A stretch of 64,000 bases of DNA from Taenia hydatigena (GCA_036345935.2 JADWOT020000007.1:9005076-9069075); one strand, 5' to 3'; positions 1 to 9,880 are shown, counted from the stretch's first letter. Translations and numbers: made by a program. The notes: generated by a model not told the origin, from the letters alone.

Positions 1-257
1 GCTGTTATATTCATTTGAATGTATTTAAAGTTAGAATCGTTGGCAGTTAAAAACGACGAATGAGTTGCGTTATCTGCTGTTTATCCTTATTGAAAAACTT
101 GGTCTTCTATTATCGACACATTTATCAATAACAAATGCGGATGCAACTCTTGCCTTTTCGGAATAAATGCTTTTGAATGTAAACCGAGTTTAAACGGAGC
201 AATAGTACACTTTAAAACACATTCGAACCGCTAGGAATAAATATTTGCCTTTGTAAC

Positions 258-506
258 TTATGTAAGCTTCGCCTTGCCCACGTTTCCTGAAGCATGAAGG
301 TGCTTTGGTTGTAGAGCCAATTTTACTGCTCGATCCCAAAGTGGGAGGAATGCGCAGTCAGCATTCATTGCTAGGTGTGCTTTTTCCTTTGCACTAGCTG
401 TTGGAATAATGCGCTTGTCATTTAGGTCAGGCGCATAAGATAATTTGATAATAATAAAATATTCGGATGTGCTCATATGCCAAGATAAAATAGAAAAGAG
501 TGGCAC
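258..506 (-). CDS. Unidentified 82-codon reading frame over repeat D0
   Basis: I do not recognise this product. The frame is open across the D0 repeat and has protein-like composition, for example the stretch DLNDKRIIPTASAKEKAHLA. In the paralogous blocks the same frame is interrupted: a tryptophan codon here corresponds to TAG in D1 (15682-15684) and in D2 (53832-53834). D0 therefore keeps the less damaged version. The opposite strand is also partly open (445-741), so the coding strand is uncertain. No start context or signal peptide can be argued. It may be an exon of a gene whose other parts lie outside the window, or a chance frame. Confidence 0.25.
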   Translation of the reverse strand: MPLFSILSWHMSTSEYFIIIKLSYAPDLNDKRIIPTASAKEKAHLAMNADCAFLPLWDRAVKLALQPKHLHASGNVGKAKLT

Positions 507-715
507 CTATTCTAATGGTCACAGCATCATTCAGGCTGAGGTAGGGGCCGTCAAAAAGACCGCATTTTCTCCATATGAAATTCAAAAGCGGGGAATGCGT
601 TTCGGCAAGGAAGTAATGAGGCTTATGGGAATGCCATCTGACACGGGCACTTTCAAATTCCTTCCAATGACTGATATGCCAATTTTACTAACTCAAAAGA
701 TCCTTATTTTGGATG
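293..715 (+). repeat. Repeat block D0, partial third copy of block D
   Basis: This stretch aligns by eye to 15636-16055 (D1) and about 53791-54208 (D2) in the same orientation, but is clearly more diverged than D1 is from D2. Similarity ends sharply after 715. Because the order in the window is D0-E1-A/B-D1 and then E2-F/C-D2, D0 is most simply the tail of an earlier paralogous unit whose remainder lies to the left of the window. Confidence 0.75.
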
Positions 716-756
716 ATTTTAATCTTATGCGGATAAAATAATTTGGCAATTTAAAG

Positions 757-1015
757 GCCATCGTTGGGTCCGTGGATATGTATTGCTCCTTACTGATCAC
801 GCTAAAGCTAGAATGTTGGATAAAGAAGCTCAAGTTACAAAAAGTTATAAGAAGAAACCGCTGAAATATTGGCCTTTTTTAGCACCGGTGATGGTGCTGA
901 ATTGAAGGCAAGTGCGAATGTGTCTGTTTCTGACGGTGCATCAGATAAGATTCAGCGGCAATTTAAGAAACAGGATTTCAAGTTAAACGCTCCTCTAGTT
1001 CCACAATTTGCCCAG
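757..1015 (+). pseudogene. Probable exon of an unknown protein, frameshifted
   Basis: The stretch can be read as one exon: an acceptor-like AAAG precedes 757 and a donor CAG/GTAAAAG follows 1015. The first half is open in one frame (begins HRWVRGYVLLLTDHAKARML) and the second half in another (includes FSTGDGAELKASANVSVSDG). The frames meet in an A-rich run near 850-860, where one missing A would explain the break. Both halves look like ordinary soluble protein, but I do not recognise the family. No paralogue is visible elsewhere in the window. A broken gene or an assembly error in the A run are both possible. Confidence 0.35.
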
Positions 1016-1411
1016 GTAAAAGCAAATTCCATTTGCGAGTGGTTTTTGTGTGTGATTGGTCTTTGCCGTCTTAAATATGCATGCTTAACGGGAAAAACGA
1101 CAATTATCCTTCTACTTTATGTCAACCCACACTTACATTTCCCCAGTTGGATCATCCAAGTTGTTCTACCCTTAATTTGGGAAATCTAATGCGTCTATAA
1201 AGTATAGCACAGATACACTTGTAGTATTTTCCAAAAGCACCTTAAATGAGGTGGATACGCGGATAAATCACATTCACTGTACGTCGGCAGTAAGAAGCCG
1301 CCTCATCAAAGTTTTCTCAATGACCGCAGCAGTAGCAGTTAAATTCACCTCATAGCCCACGCATCCAACCCCATCGAGGGCTCCGCTCTGACCACCATTT
1401 CCTTGGCTAAA

Positions 1412-1543
1412 ATGGGTCGCAAGCCTTCATCAAAGAGGCATCATGTGGCTCCCGTGAAGGAGGAAGGCGGTCCCTCTCACTGTATGCCATTGGTGAGATG
1501 TCGCCTCACTAGTATCATCTCCCTGGTTGCTCGAAAATCGTAG
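1412..1543 (+). CDS. Possible short first exon in a GC-rich island
   Basis: Positions 1340-1560 are noticeably richer in G and C than the surroundings. An ATG at 1412 has a good context (A at -3, G at +4) and opens a 43-codon frame starting MGRKPSSKRHHVAPVKEEGG, ending in TAG at 1541. A consensus-like donor (GTGAGA) at 1493 would instead end a 27-codon exon in phase 0. The minus strand of the same island is also nearly open, interrupted only by TGA codons, and includes CLFDEGLRPILAKEMVVRAE. Strand and function are unresolved; the island itself is the stronger signal. Confidence 0.3.
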   Translation: MGRKPSSKRHHVAPVKEEGGPSHCMPLVRCRLTSIISLVARKS

Positions 1544-2572
1544 CAGTGGAAGCAGCGGCAGCACCATCCCACTTACCCACTTAACCTGAGTGAGTGCTTC
1601 AATTCAACATCCCTTTCTGCGTGATACAGACCGCACACTTTTAGAGAAAATAGATCACGCATCGACTGCAGAGGGTGGGCTTTGCGTTCACATCAGACCA
1701 TGGACATTTACTACACAAAAGTCGCTCAGATAACATAAAATTGTTGAGCAACCGTTAGCATTTAGCTTAAATGTCTTGGCTAGGTTTAGCCACTGCGTTA
1801 CCCATGAAGCCAAAACTGCACATCTGCCAGTGGTTTAAGATGCTGCATGGGCATTTTACCGATCGGGAAGAAAATAACTGCAATTGAAGGCTCACTTGCG
1901 ACCATTAATTGTTTTATGTAATGAGCATTCGGTACTCAAAGAAGGCCTCATGTGGATTAGGAAGACACTGCTAGATAAAGGATCATTGAATTACCCTTGA
2001 TAACACTAACTAATAAGTTACCATTCATGCGGTCTCCAAAGAGCCCTTATTCCGATCAAATCTTACTTGAGGGATTCAGCAACATCAGAGTGTTGAAAAA
2101 GAACTTTGCGAAACTTGACACATGAACGCCGTTTTGATTTACAGACAACCTAAGCCTTTCAGTGTGGTCTTCAACCTCCACTACTTGACAAGCACACGCA
2201 ACCTTATTGAGAATGGGTCAGTGTGTAAGGATATGTATTTGCCATTTAAGGAGTGGTTGTTGCGATTTGTCCCTATATCTTATGTAAAGGAGAACATTTG
2301 TCAACGCCACCTATCCCTGAATTAGTAAACTAACAATGCAATAAGCAAAATGTCTACCAAATGTCAATTTTCAACAGCAATAATCAAAACCAGCAAAGAA
2401 GTTGGCAAGTTGCATTGGCCTACTAGAGGGTTTACAGGAGCACTATGGCCATGGAAGCAAATAAGGTTGAAGTGGTCAGGGAGTAAAGGCAGATCTGACC
2501 TTCGTGGCGGCAGCGAACGGTGAGATAGAATTTCTTTAAATGGTCGTTGCAGCATTCAAAACAGATCCCTTC

Positions 2573-2759
2573 CTCGTGGTGAAGGCTGGAGTTTGTGTGG
2601 GCTTAATTTTTGTTGTGATTTGAGGAAACTGGGTGGACTTGCTATTCCTTGCAACTGTGGATGTCTGAGTAGACCTGTCATTCATTTTAATTACAATGTT
2701 CTGAGCAGACTTGCTGTTCTTCGCGAATCTTCCGGCTTCAGGAGACACTCCTTCCTCTC
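2573..2759 (-). pseudogene. Ser-Thr-Gln repeat exon, copy E1 (donor lost)
   Basis: This 187-nt exon follows the FN3 exon on the minus strand. It starts at the acceptor CTCCCTACAG and reads in phase with it, giving a linker (EEGVSPEAGRFAKN) and then four 12-residue units carrying S-T-Q or its variants at constant spacing. In E2 the exon ends at a donor beginning GTAGGG; here the equivalent bases are GAAGGG, so the GT is lost and the frame runs on for about 13 codons to TAA. Two S-T-Q units are altered (SAQ, PTQ). The unit pattern suggests a hydrophilic, possibly phosphorylated tail of a membrane receptor, but that role is inference. Confidence 0.55.
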
Positions 2760-3019
2760 CTGTAGGGAGACAATAAATTTCTCTTGATGCGTTTATGCCA
2801 ACTAACTGCTGACGGCGTAAAATAAGAAATTTCGGTCCACCTTACTAAGCTGCCTATTCTGCTGTCTAAAGTTAACTGTGTGGCAGGAGATAATTCAAAT
2901 AAGCCTACGCGAACAATTGAATTGTGTCAAATGGATACTAGTGCAGGCTTCTTGAGATAAAATCTGGCTAAATGCAAATAATAAATCAGCATTTGGTATG
3001 ACGAGTACAAAGGGCTCAC

Positions 3020-3304
3020 CTCCTTCTAGGATCGGTGTAGTTGCTCCCACTACCCCGAAGTCGCTGCCAAGGTACTCAAGTATCTTAAAATCTCCCCTTC
3101 TAGTGCGCGCACCAATTAAGGCAAAATGGTTTGCCCCAGCTGTAGACCCTCGAAGGTGTAAGTTTGAACTGGAAAGAGATCCAAAGCGTCCTGCCGCGTA
3201 AAGTCAAGAATCCAAGCGATCGGGCTGAGGTGGCGGATTCCAACTCACGTGCATCGTGTAAAAGTCGATTGCTTCAAGTTCTACATTTTGGAGAGCATCA
3301 AGAT
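3020..3304 (-). pseudogene. Fibronectin type III domain exon, copy E1 (deleted)
   Basis: This is one FN3 domain on a single exon, bounded by an acceptor (CCGTGCAG before 3304) and a donor (GTGAGC after 3020). The start shows the FN3 B-strand signature V-S-W-N-P-P-P-Q-P-D. A deletion of about 23 bases near 3219 removes the C-strand G-Y-x-I-x-W and shifts the frame into an early stop. The intact exon would be 309 nt with phase 1 at both ends, the usual design for FN3 exons in animal cell-surface receptors. The parent family could be an adhesion receptor or a receptor phosphatase; I cannot tell which. Confidence 0.6.
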
Positions 3305-3604
3305 CTGCACGGTTGAAAATGCGCCGTGACTATGTGTTACTGATAGTTCTAATCTATTGCCGAAATTCCTTTGCTTTTTATTAACGTAAATGGCTAGTAA
3401 TTTTGGGTTACTTTACTTAATGTGGGCCATAAAAACATTGGTTTATCTTTCATTGACCTCGAAACTGTAAGCAAGTTCATACGAACCACCAGAAGCTTCA
3501 TAGAAAATTGTCTTTTTAATGCCCGTTTTTCGTGTGTGCGCAGCAGTAGACTAGAAGCGCTTGGCCACTGACAAGAAATCAAAACAATGCAATTCGCCGC
3601 TGAT

Positions 3605-4189
3605 CCATTGGGGTCTTTAAGCGTGAGCTTGAATCACATCTGCATCGTGACGACACATACACAATTTATTTTGCTTCACATTTATTGCCTCCGTCAAAAT
3701 ATTGCTGACCATATATGCTCGTGTAGAGGTGTGTGCAGAAGGGTCAATAACAAAACAGTACTACAGATACCCGTCATGACCTATGGTAGAACCGAAGACG
3801 CCTAAATCCTTAATCAAACACTCTCATAACTAGACTACCGCAGCTCTACTAGATTTTCAATCGACTGCATTGTGGGCCCAGATAGCCGTCCATAACTAGC
3901 GTAAATGCACTCATCTCTCTGCAGCGTTCATAAAACCCACCTCACTGTTCCGAAGAGCGCCCACGTGCGTCAAATTAGCTGCTTAAGCATGCTAATTATT
4001 CCAAATGGGCCATGTATTATGCAAAAATGATTACAGAATCCCTAGGGCTTGATGCTGCTGACTGAGAATACGACATTTGGGAGATGCTCCAGATGCTACG
4101 TGAAGTTGGTCGCTGAGTTCTAATTACAAAGGGTGGGTAATATTGACCGGGTGTTCACAAGAACAATGACACAGGCACCAATTCTAACA
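3605..4189. other. Unique spacer between E1 and A
   Basis: I see no exon, repeat or RNA gene here. Short open frames exist but have no splice sites or paralogues that would support them. Confidence 0.5.
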
Positions 4190-4437
4190 GACCACAACGC
4201 ACTGTCTGCCATGCTCTTCATTTAACATCCATCTGAGGATGAGCAAGTCATGTAGCACTTAAACGAATGACACCAGGAAACAAAAGCATGCAAATTCAGG
4301 AGTGAAAATGATTTGACATGATGATGACGTCATGTAGTCATGAACGAACCATTTCAAGCCAAACCGCCTTTAGTCATTTGGATGGAGTGGAATCAATTCC
4401 TCAAATTTATTAGACTGCCAAAAATGCTTAAGTGCCA
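4190..4437 (-). repeat. Repeat G, outer copy, with palindromic TGACGTCA
   Basis: About 240 bases that recur at 6375-6587 in the same orientation and inverted at about 11772-12005 (B) and 37083-37320 (C). Each copy contains a perfect 8-bp TGACGTCA; here it is at 4325-4332. The outer copy differs because its right part continues into the last exon of the minus-strand gene of block A: the stop codon of that gene (4370-4372) lies inside the repeat. The inner copies carry only the tail of that exon. Confidence 0.8.
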
Positions 4438-5931
4438 TTTTAATCAAACCTGCAGCAATATTAAATGGCAATCTTTTTTCCTTTTCTGTCTTTGGCTTCA
4501 GCAAGAGTTCATCTAAAGCATCAGCCCTGCTGCTGAGTTGATTGCTTTGCTATCCAATTCTGCCAAGCGACGTCTTCTGAGCTCTAAATCACTACAACCA
4601 ATATCCCACCTCAAAACTCTTGTCTTGGCTTGCTTTGGCACAGTATGCTTCAATTTTAGGACAAGAGAATTTAGAAAACATTAAGGACACTAAAAGTGGA
4701 ACTGCGCTATGTAATTTATTATAATGTATGCAATTAGTAAGAATCAGCCATACGGATTTGCCTTTTGGCATTAGCGAAAGCCAAATAGCAATAATCTTCC
4801 CACTCATCCGAACATTTCATGGGCTTCTGCTTCAACAACTCCTCCTGAAAAATGGGTTGCGTTTCTTTAGAGGAAAGTATCATGTGATTTCTGCTGTAGA
4901 GGAGAAGGGACTTCAAGTTTACACTAAGCGATGGACTCTTTTCTCAACATCGCATAACCTATTTAGTTATAACAGTCCGCAACAGTTCAATGTTCTGCCT
5001 AACTACCGCAGTGTGAAATTACTAAAATGCTGCTTATAAATCCAGCAATAACCTGCTACCAGTAGCATGAATAGGCTTTCGGACTGTTCCCCTCATTTTG
5101 AAGGTGAAATCGTTCATGGCAATTTCCAGAGCGACGATAAAGAGGATTCTCACCCACCGGCACAGAATTGAGGCGCTACTGCTAATAAAGCGACTTATTA
5201 GTTTCTGGTGGCTGAACGCAATATACCAGTGAAGGCATAACATGAAGATAACGTCACGTGTGTGGAAACATACCAAACTAAAGTTAGAACATCTTAATAG
5301 ACAAGGGCTCCAATCCAAGAGAAAATAAGTAGTCAGTAAGGACTGATCACGTCTGACTTAGAAACGCACATTAGCCTTGCCGCTACCTTAGAGCAAGATC
5401 CAACACTTTTGCATCCATTTCAAAACCAACAGGAGGCATTAAGTGCTGCAGGTAATGTGGAATGCTTAGGACAATACGTCATCCTACGTCAGCGCGGCCG
5501 TAGAAGTATATATATCGTATATCGTATAACAATGAACGGGGATTGATCTTGCTTGTCATGGACTGAAATTGACTAGCGCAAACTGTGAACTCCGTCGAGT
5601 AACATTGAAACAACAACTTACCATCCGGCCTCTGGCACGAAGATCGATTCGCTTAGAAAAAAACCCACACTATTTGGCCAACTCACGTTTTACCCCTCCT
5701 GTGATTTCCATCCACACTTCAATCACCTGCGCACACGGATGGCTGGGATACCGATAGTTTATGGCGGTTAGCGTCTCGCCTATTGCAATTACCGAACCGA
5801 ATTTGCACTCCTTTGGTTCGCTTTGTGAATCCAAATTAAATTCCACCGATGTTGGCTACTACCACTACCAGCATAGCAATAGCTTTGTAATACACCCACA
5901 GCTCACAGCCTTCAAAAGACTTTTTTGACAT
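4370..5931 (-). pseudogene. Unrecognised multi-exon gene Q, copy A (three lesions)
   Basis: Reading on the minus strand, the pieces are 5931-5856 (begins at an ATG, KKSFEGCELWVYYKAIAML), 5855-5687, 5651-5622, 5582-5387, 5277-5158, 4893-4754, 4689-4610 and 4576-4370. The introns are 35, 39, 109, 264, 64 and 33 nt, all GT-AG, and codon phase is kept across every join. Segments include VGSVIAIGETLTAINYRYPS-like (the third residue of copy A differs), RIVLSIPHYLQHLMPPVGFE and LDELLLKPKTEKEKRLPFNI. Breaks: a one-base frameshift near 5855, TGA at 5479-5481, and a TAG early in the last exon. The length would be about 325 residues. I do not recognise the family. It is probably a decayed gene; the phase agreement across seven joins makes a chance structure unlikely. 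Confidence 0.55.
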
Positions 5932-6374
5932 AAATCAATTCAGCTAAATTTTATCGATGATCCCTTATTCAGGGGCATTACTTTGCTCCCGAACGTTGCA
6001 TTCAAGAGTTGTGCTTAACAATTCTCCTCTTGTGCCCAAATTCTAACATGCCATGAGCTAGTCCTTCTCTTTTACCGAGCTTTGCGATGCCTGTGCACAG
6101 GAGTTTGAAATGCGCTCAAACGAATAGCTGCAGTACAAAGGCGTTTTTTTCAAAAAAAATGCAAAAAGATGACTGATTCTACAAAAGCAACGAAACACTT
6201 TGAATGAGACTAGACCAGCAATACGAAAATGCCGAAATGTGATGCAGAAAGGGTGAAGGGAGACACCAGAAAGCAGCATAACTTATTATTCTTCTTATTA
6301 TTATTCAGCTTCATAGTTTCCGTGGCAATAATGTCTGGCGATGTAAGGAGGTGATGCCCGATTGCAGACTACAA

Positions 6375-6587
6375 CGCATCGTCTGCCATGCTCTTCATTT
6401 AACACCCATCTGAGGATGAGCAAGTCATGTAGCACTTAAACGAATGACACCAGGAAACAAAAGCATGCAAATTCAGGAATGAAAATGCTTCGACATGATG
6501 ATGACGTCATGTAGTCATGAACGAACTATTTCAAGCCAAACCGCCTTTAGTCATTTGGATAGAGTAGAATCAATTCCTCAAAGTTAT
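6375..6587 (-). repeat. Repeat G, inner copy
   Basis: Direct repeat of 4190-4430 about 2.2 kb away, with the palindrome TGACGTCA at 6502-6509. Relative to B and C, about 30 bases are missing at its right end, where B and C keep the sequence encoding the tail of gene Q. Confidence 0.8.
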
Positions 6588-6826
6588 GCGCGCTTTATAA
6601 AGCACAGCAAATTATTAATAGGGTCCTGCAGAGAAGTGGAATTAAAATTATCACATGAGAACTGAGCAAATGTCAAATTGCCCTCACAACGCTTATTATT
6701 TTGACAGTTATCATCGCAGTTCATCATTCCTCCTACCGCCACACGCCATTGACAATTAGTCCAATTTTAAACATTGCTGTTTCACTCAGGTTGACCAAAA
6801 GGCTAAAATGGGAAATCATTTTGGAG

Positions 6827-6884
6827 CAAAGGAAAGAGAAATGCAGAGGACATCATGTATTATGAGCCTGTTGTCAGCATAAAA
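6827..6884 (+). CDS. Possible exon of plus-strand gene R, copy A
   Basis: A 58-nt stretch between an acceptor-like TTTTGGAG and a donor GTAACG reads KGKRNAEDIMYYEPVVSIK. The diverged copy in block F (31701-31758) has a better acceptor (TTTTGCAG) and the same length. The substitutions in this frame fall at third positions or are conservative (Asp/Glu twice), which supports the frame. Other frames are open too, including a leucine-rich one on the opposite strand (6816-7022), so this stays tentative. Function unknown. Confidence 0.3.
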
Positions 6885-7144
6885 GTAACGGCAGTGGTAG
6901 CAGTGGCGATGTAGTAGTGAAAGTAATGACAGCAGGAGAATACAAGTTAGAGGTGTGCTGCAGGCAACGGTAAGGGAGGGTGGGGTAGGAAATAAGTGCT
7001 GATCCCGATATGATTTGAGCACATAGCCTCCCGATCTGGAGCCATAGCATGAAGAACTGTGTGGTAGACTAGTTGTGCATGTTTTGTAAAGGCCGTTTTA
7101 ATTTGTGCGCTAGGAATGCTTTCTTAGGCGCTTAGGTTTGCAAG

Positions 7145-7350
7145 ACATTACTGCCTTAGGCCCCAAAATGCCACTTCAACATAATCACCCTTCCACAAAC
7201 TGTGGCTCAAGTTGCTCCAGATCGCGATGCCCGTCATTTATCAACCCGTTCAATGGTGCAAATAGCCGACATCCTGAGAGCTTTAGTTTTGGGACAAATT
7301 TGATGCCGTCTACCAGGACATTTCATGCCAACAAGCCACCTGACTTCTGA
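7145..7350 (+). CDS. Probable last exon of plus-strand gene R, copy A
   Basis: Opens after TTTGCAAG and runs 68 codons to TGA. The product is rich in Ser, Asn, Pro and Arg (includes SRSRCPSFINPFNGANSRHP) and ends KPPDF. The diverged copy in block F (32017-32213) keeps the same frame, the same entry phase and the same stop with no indel, while about a third of residues differ. B (minus, 11007-11213) and C (minus, 36320-36526) are nearly identical to A. Frame conservation across diverged copies argues for past or present coding. I do not recognise the protein; it looks disordered. Confidence 0.4.
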
Positions 7351-7752
7351 GAATAAGCTGAGTGTCTTTAATAGCCTTTAAATAAATGCACTCTAAGCCG
7401 TGTCTTAACCATCTTTAGGTGATGTGACCAAGACAAAGTATATGTTCCATCGCTGCTGCATGTACTGGCTCACACATAATTAGCATGCATATTTAAAAAT
7501 CACATTTCGTTTCTTTAAGGACCAGCAAGTACTCACTTCCATGTCTTGCAATCAATTACCCTTTTTTTCTCCAAAGCAATGGACTTCCGAATGGATAGCA
7601 ATTATGGGTGTCCAAACAGATTCACTGAGAGATGGATTAATTACATTCAATTTGGAATAAAATGTTTTCCTGCGCTATGCATCATATCCTATTGTTGATT
7701 ACGACATAATTTGAATAACTGTACCGCTTTTAAATTTGTGTGAAAAGATATA

Positions 7753-9466
7753 AAGAATTTTATCTTAGCATGTCAACGTGGGTATGCCGATGGGATCACG
7801 CAAACTTCTCCTATCGCATTCCCTTCGGCGCCTTCATTTCATGATTGCACCACCTAGGACTTCGTTTCAAGTATATTTAAGCAAAATTTACAATTGACGA
7901 CTGCAGTGACGTTGTTTTCGGACGTTGGGGGACACTTGATCCATTCCTTGATTGAAACTCATCTGCGAAATAGGCGAAAGGCTTTACCCACTACCCAGGT
8001 GTTGATTTAGTATCTTGTCCTCATGCGAATTAGTAGAATGAGCGGTGTTAACTTTAGTTCGAGCTTCAGGTCACCGGGGAACAACAATTGCCAATCGTGT
8101 CCTCCATCGATCGCCCGTTCGTTTTCTTGTTTGATGTTTAACCGCTCGAGAAAGTTGAGCAAAGTGGAGTAAGGTGAAGCTGAGGTGAGTAAAGTGCTTG
8201 ATAGCGGCTGCGCGTAGTTGTCGGTTGGAAAAGTGGACACGCAATAATAGCACAATTACAGATATACACTTGAGATTGTGTGAAAGGAAGTGCTTAAGGT
8301 ACATAAGGAGCTCTCCAGAAGATGCGGCTCAGTGGTCTAGGGGTATGATTCGCGCTTCGGGTGCGCGAGGTCCCGGGTTCAAATTCCGGCTGAGCCCATA
8401 CGCATCACGTTTTATAAGTCTTGATTCTTAGCTCTCAGTTTCATAAGCACTACACTATCGACTCGTAACCGCCTTCTTCTTCCACCCTTATTCTTTCTCC
8501 AATTCACGCTAAAAATGTTTCATAAGCACACCTATTCCCGCTGACTGGTCATCAGTAGTGGATCGAACTCAATCTGCTTTCAATACCATCGCTGCTCAAC
8601 TTTGATTTAATTCAATCGCGGCTTTGTATAGAAGGAGCTGATGAGATCTCGCCCACTGGAATATTTGCACCTTCTAGAAGTGTTTGTCTCGTGACGAATT
8701 TCTCTGCCCTCCTTATGCTGCGATAGCTTTAATTTGATATGCTGTTGGGCTTCAGTCGCGCTTTTATGCATTGGATGGACTGATTGCACAAGATGCTGAC
8801 TGAAACTAATGTCGCATTTATCGCAGCAAAATTGGCAGCAACAAAGAGGTAGTGGAGTAGGTAGGCAGTGCAGCTGTAGTCACGTGCGCGTGATACCTCT
8901 ATTTCCTGGCCTTTACTCCCACATCATCAATGTGCATAAAAAATAAGGACAGCATTGTTTCAGAAAATTCCTGCATCTACTTACTTAGCATCCACCCAAC
9001 AAGCCATCTATCCGTCAGCACATTATTTTCTCTACTACACTACACACACTCCACTTTGCTTAACTTCTTCGAGCGGTTGGATATTAAACAAGAAAACGAA
9101 CGGGCGACCAATGAAGGATACGATTGACAATTGTTTTTCCCGATGATCTGAGATTTGAACTAAAGTTAACACCGCTCATTCTACTAATTCACATGAAGAC
9201 AAGCTACTGAATCAACAACTGGGTAGTGGGTAAAGTCCTTCGTCTATTTCGCAGATGAGTTGCAATCAAAGAATGGGTCAAGTGGCCCCCGATGTCCAGA
9301 AACAACGTCATTGCAGTCGTAAATTGTAAAGTTTCGCCTAAATATACTTGAAACGAAGCCCTAAATGGTGCAATCATGAAATGAAGGCGCCAAAGAGAAT
9401 GCGATGGAAGACGTTTGCATGATCCCATTGGCATACCCATGTTGACATGCTAAGAAAAAAATTCTC
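7753..9466. repeat. Inverted repeat with about 417-bp arms around the tRNA
   Basis: Arm 7753-8170 is the reverse complement of 9049-9466 at roughly 85 percent by eye. The 878-base loop contains the tRNA-Pro gene. The same arrangement lies in C (arms about 34204-34622 and 35508-35920). The arms are more diverged from each other than A is from C, so the hairpin is older than the A/C duplication. Part of each arm keeps a similar reading frame (see 34001-34309). Confidence 0.85.
8326..8397 (+). tRNA. tRNA-Pro (anticodon CGG)
   Basis: A 72-nt cloverleaf. The acceptor stem GGCTCAG pairs with CTGAGCC, the discriminator is C at 8397, the A-box-like D arm is GTGGTCTAGGGGTA, the anticodon stem CGCGC/GCGCG encloses the loop TTCGGGT, and the T arm has TTCAAAT. 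There is no intron. A run of four T at 8410-8413 is a suitable RNA polymerase III stop. Compared with the copy in C, one T-stem base is changed, leaving a G-U pair that should be tolerated. It looks functional. Confidence 0.95.
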
Positions 9467-9641
9467 CGGCGTCTTTCCACACCTCAAGAGAAGCAGTGCA
9501 TGAGAGATGAAGATGCCATTTAGAACACAGTCCACGAAAAGAGTGCTTGAGCCGTTCATTTGTACAAAATTTTTGCCTATCGGGCAATGTGCTGCATATC
9601 GTGATTGATATAGTGCAAGTTGTTCTGTTGAGACTACACAT
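9374..9641 (-). pseudogene. Frameshifted copy of the 34001-34309 reading frame
   Basis: The minus strand here corresponds to the 102-codon frame at 34001-34309. In A one extra T in the run near 9451-9458 (seven against six) shifts the frame, so the product is cut after a segment reading CVLNGIFISHALLLLRC. The overlapping alternative frame at 9204-9440 (78 codons, ending LPTTQLLIQ) is identical in both copies. Confidence 0.3.
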
Positions 9642-9880
9642 ACAGCCAGTGCAGATGTTTAACGATACGTCCTCTTATCATACTAGAAGGTTGTTTTGTC
9701 TCCGGCCCACATCATCAGCTTCTCTGGTGGTTCGTCCTCTGTCTTAGAATTCTACGGTGCTTCGACTAAAATAGCATGAAGCGGGAGTGGATTACAAGCA
9801 TGCCAATTGTCCCATCGGCATTTAATTAAGTAATTGCTTGCATGGCATAATTTTGGGAATCAATTAACAGCTTTAATTAT

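Larger units (their letters stand above)
1878..3604 (+). repeat. Repeat block E1 (direct copy of E2)
   Basis: Aligns by eye in direct orientation to 26325-27990, roughly 90 percent identical with small indels. The left edge is abrupt at CTGCAATTGAAGG and the right edge lies near GCTGATC. It holds two exons of an FN3-domain gene on the minus strand. On the plus strand a 40-codon frame at the left end (begins LQLKAHLRPLIVLCNEHSVL) is open in both copies and ends at the same stop. Splice sites are retained, so this is a genomic duplication and not a processed retrocopy. Confidence 0.9.

Noticed and set aside
4728..5039. 103-codon plus-strand frame, kept in C
   Set aside because: It lies antisense to gene-Q pieces that have phase-consistent introns, and is truncated in B; best seen as a shadow.
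6816..7022. Leucine/serine-rich 68-codon minus-strand frame identical in A and B
   Set aside because: Identity only reflects recent duplication; the plus strand has splice-bounded frames with more codon-like changes in the old copy F.
8198..8431. 77-codon frame overlapping the tRNA
   Set aside because: It reads straight through the tRNA-Pro gene and its stems; the tRNA is the real feature.
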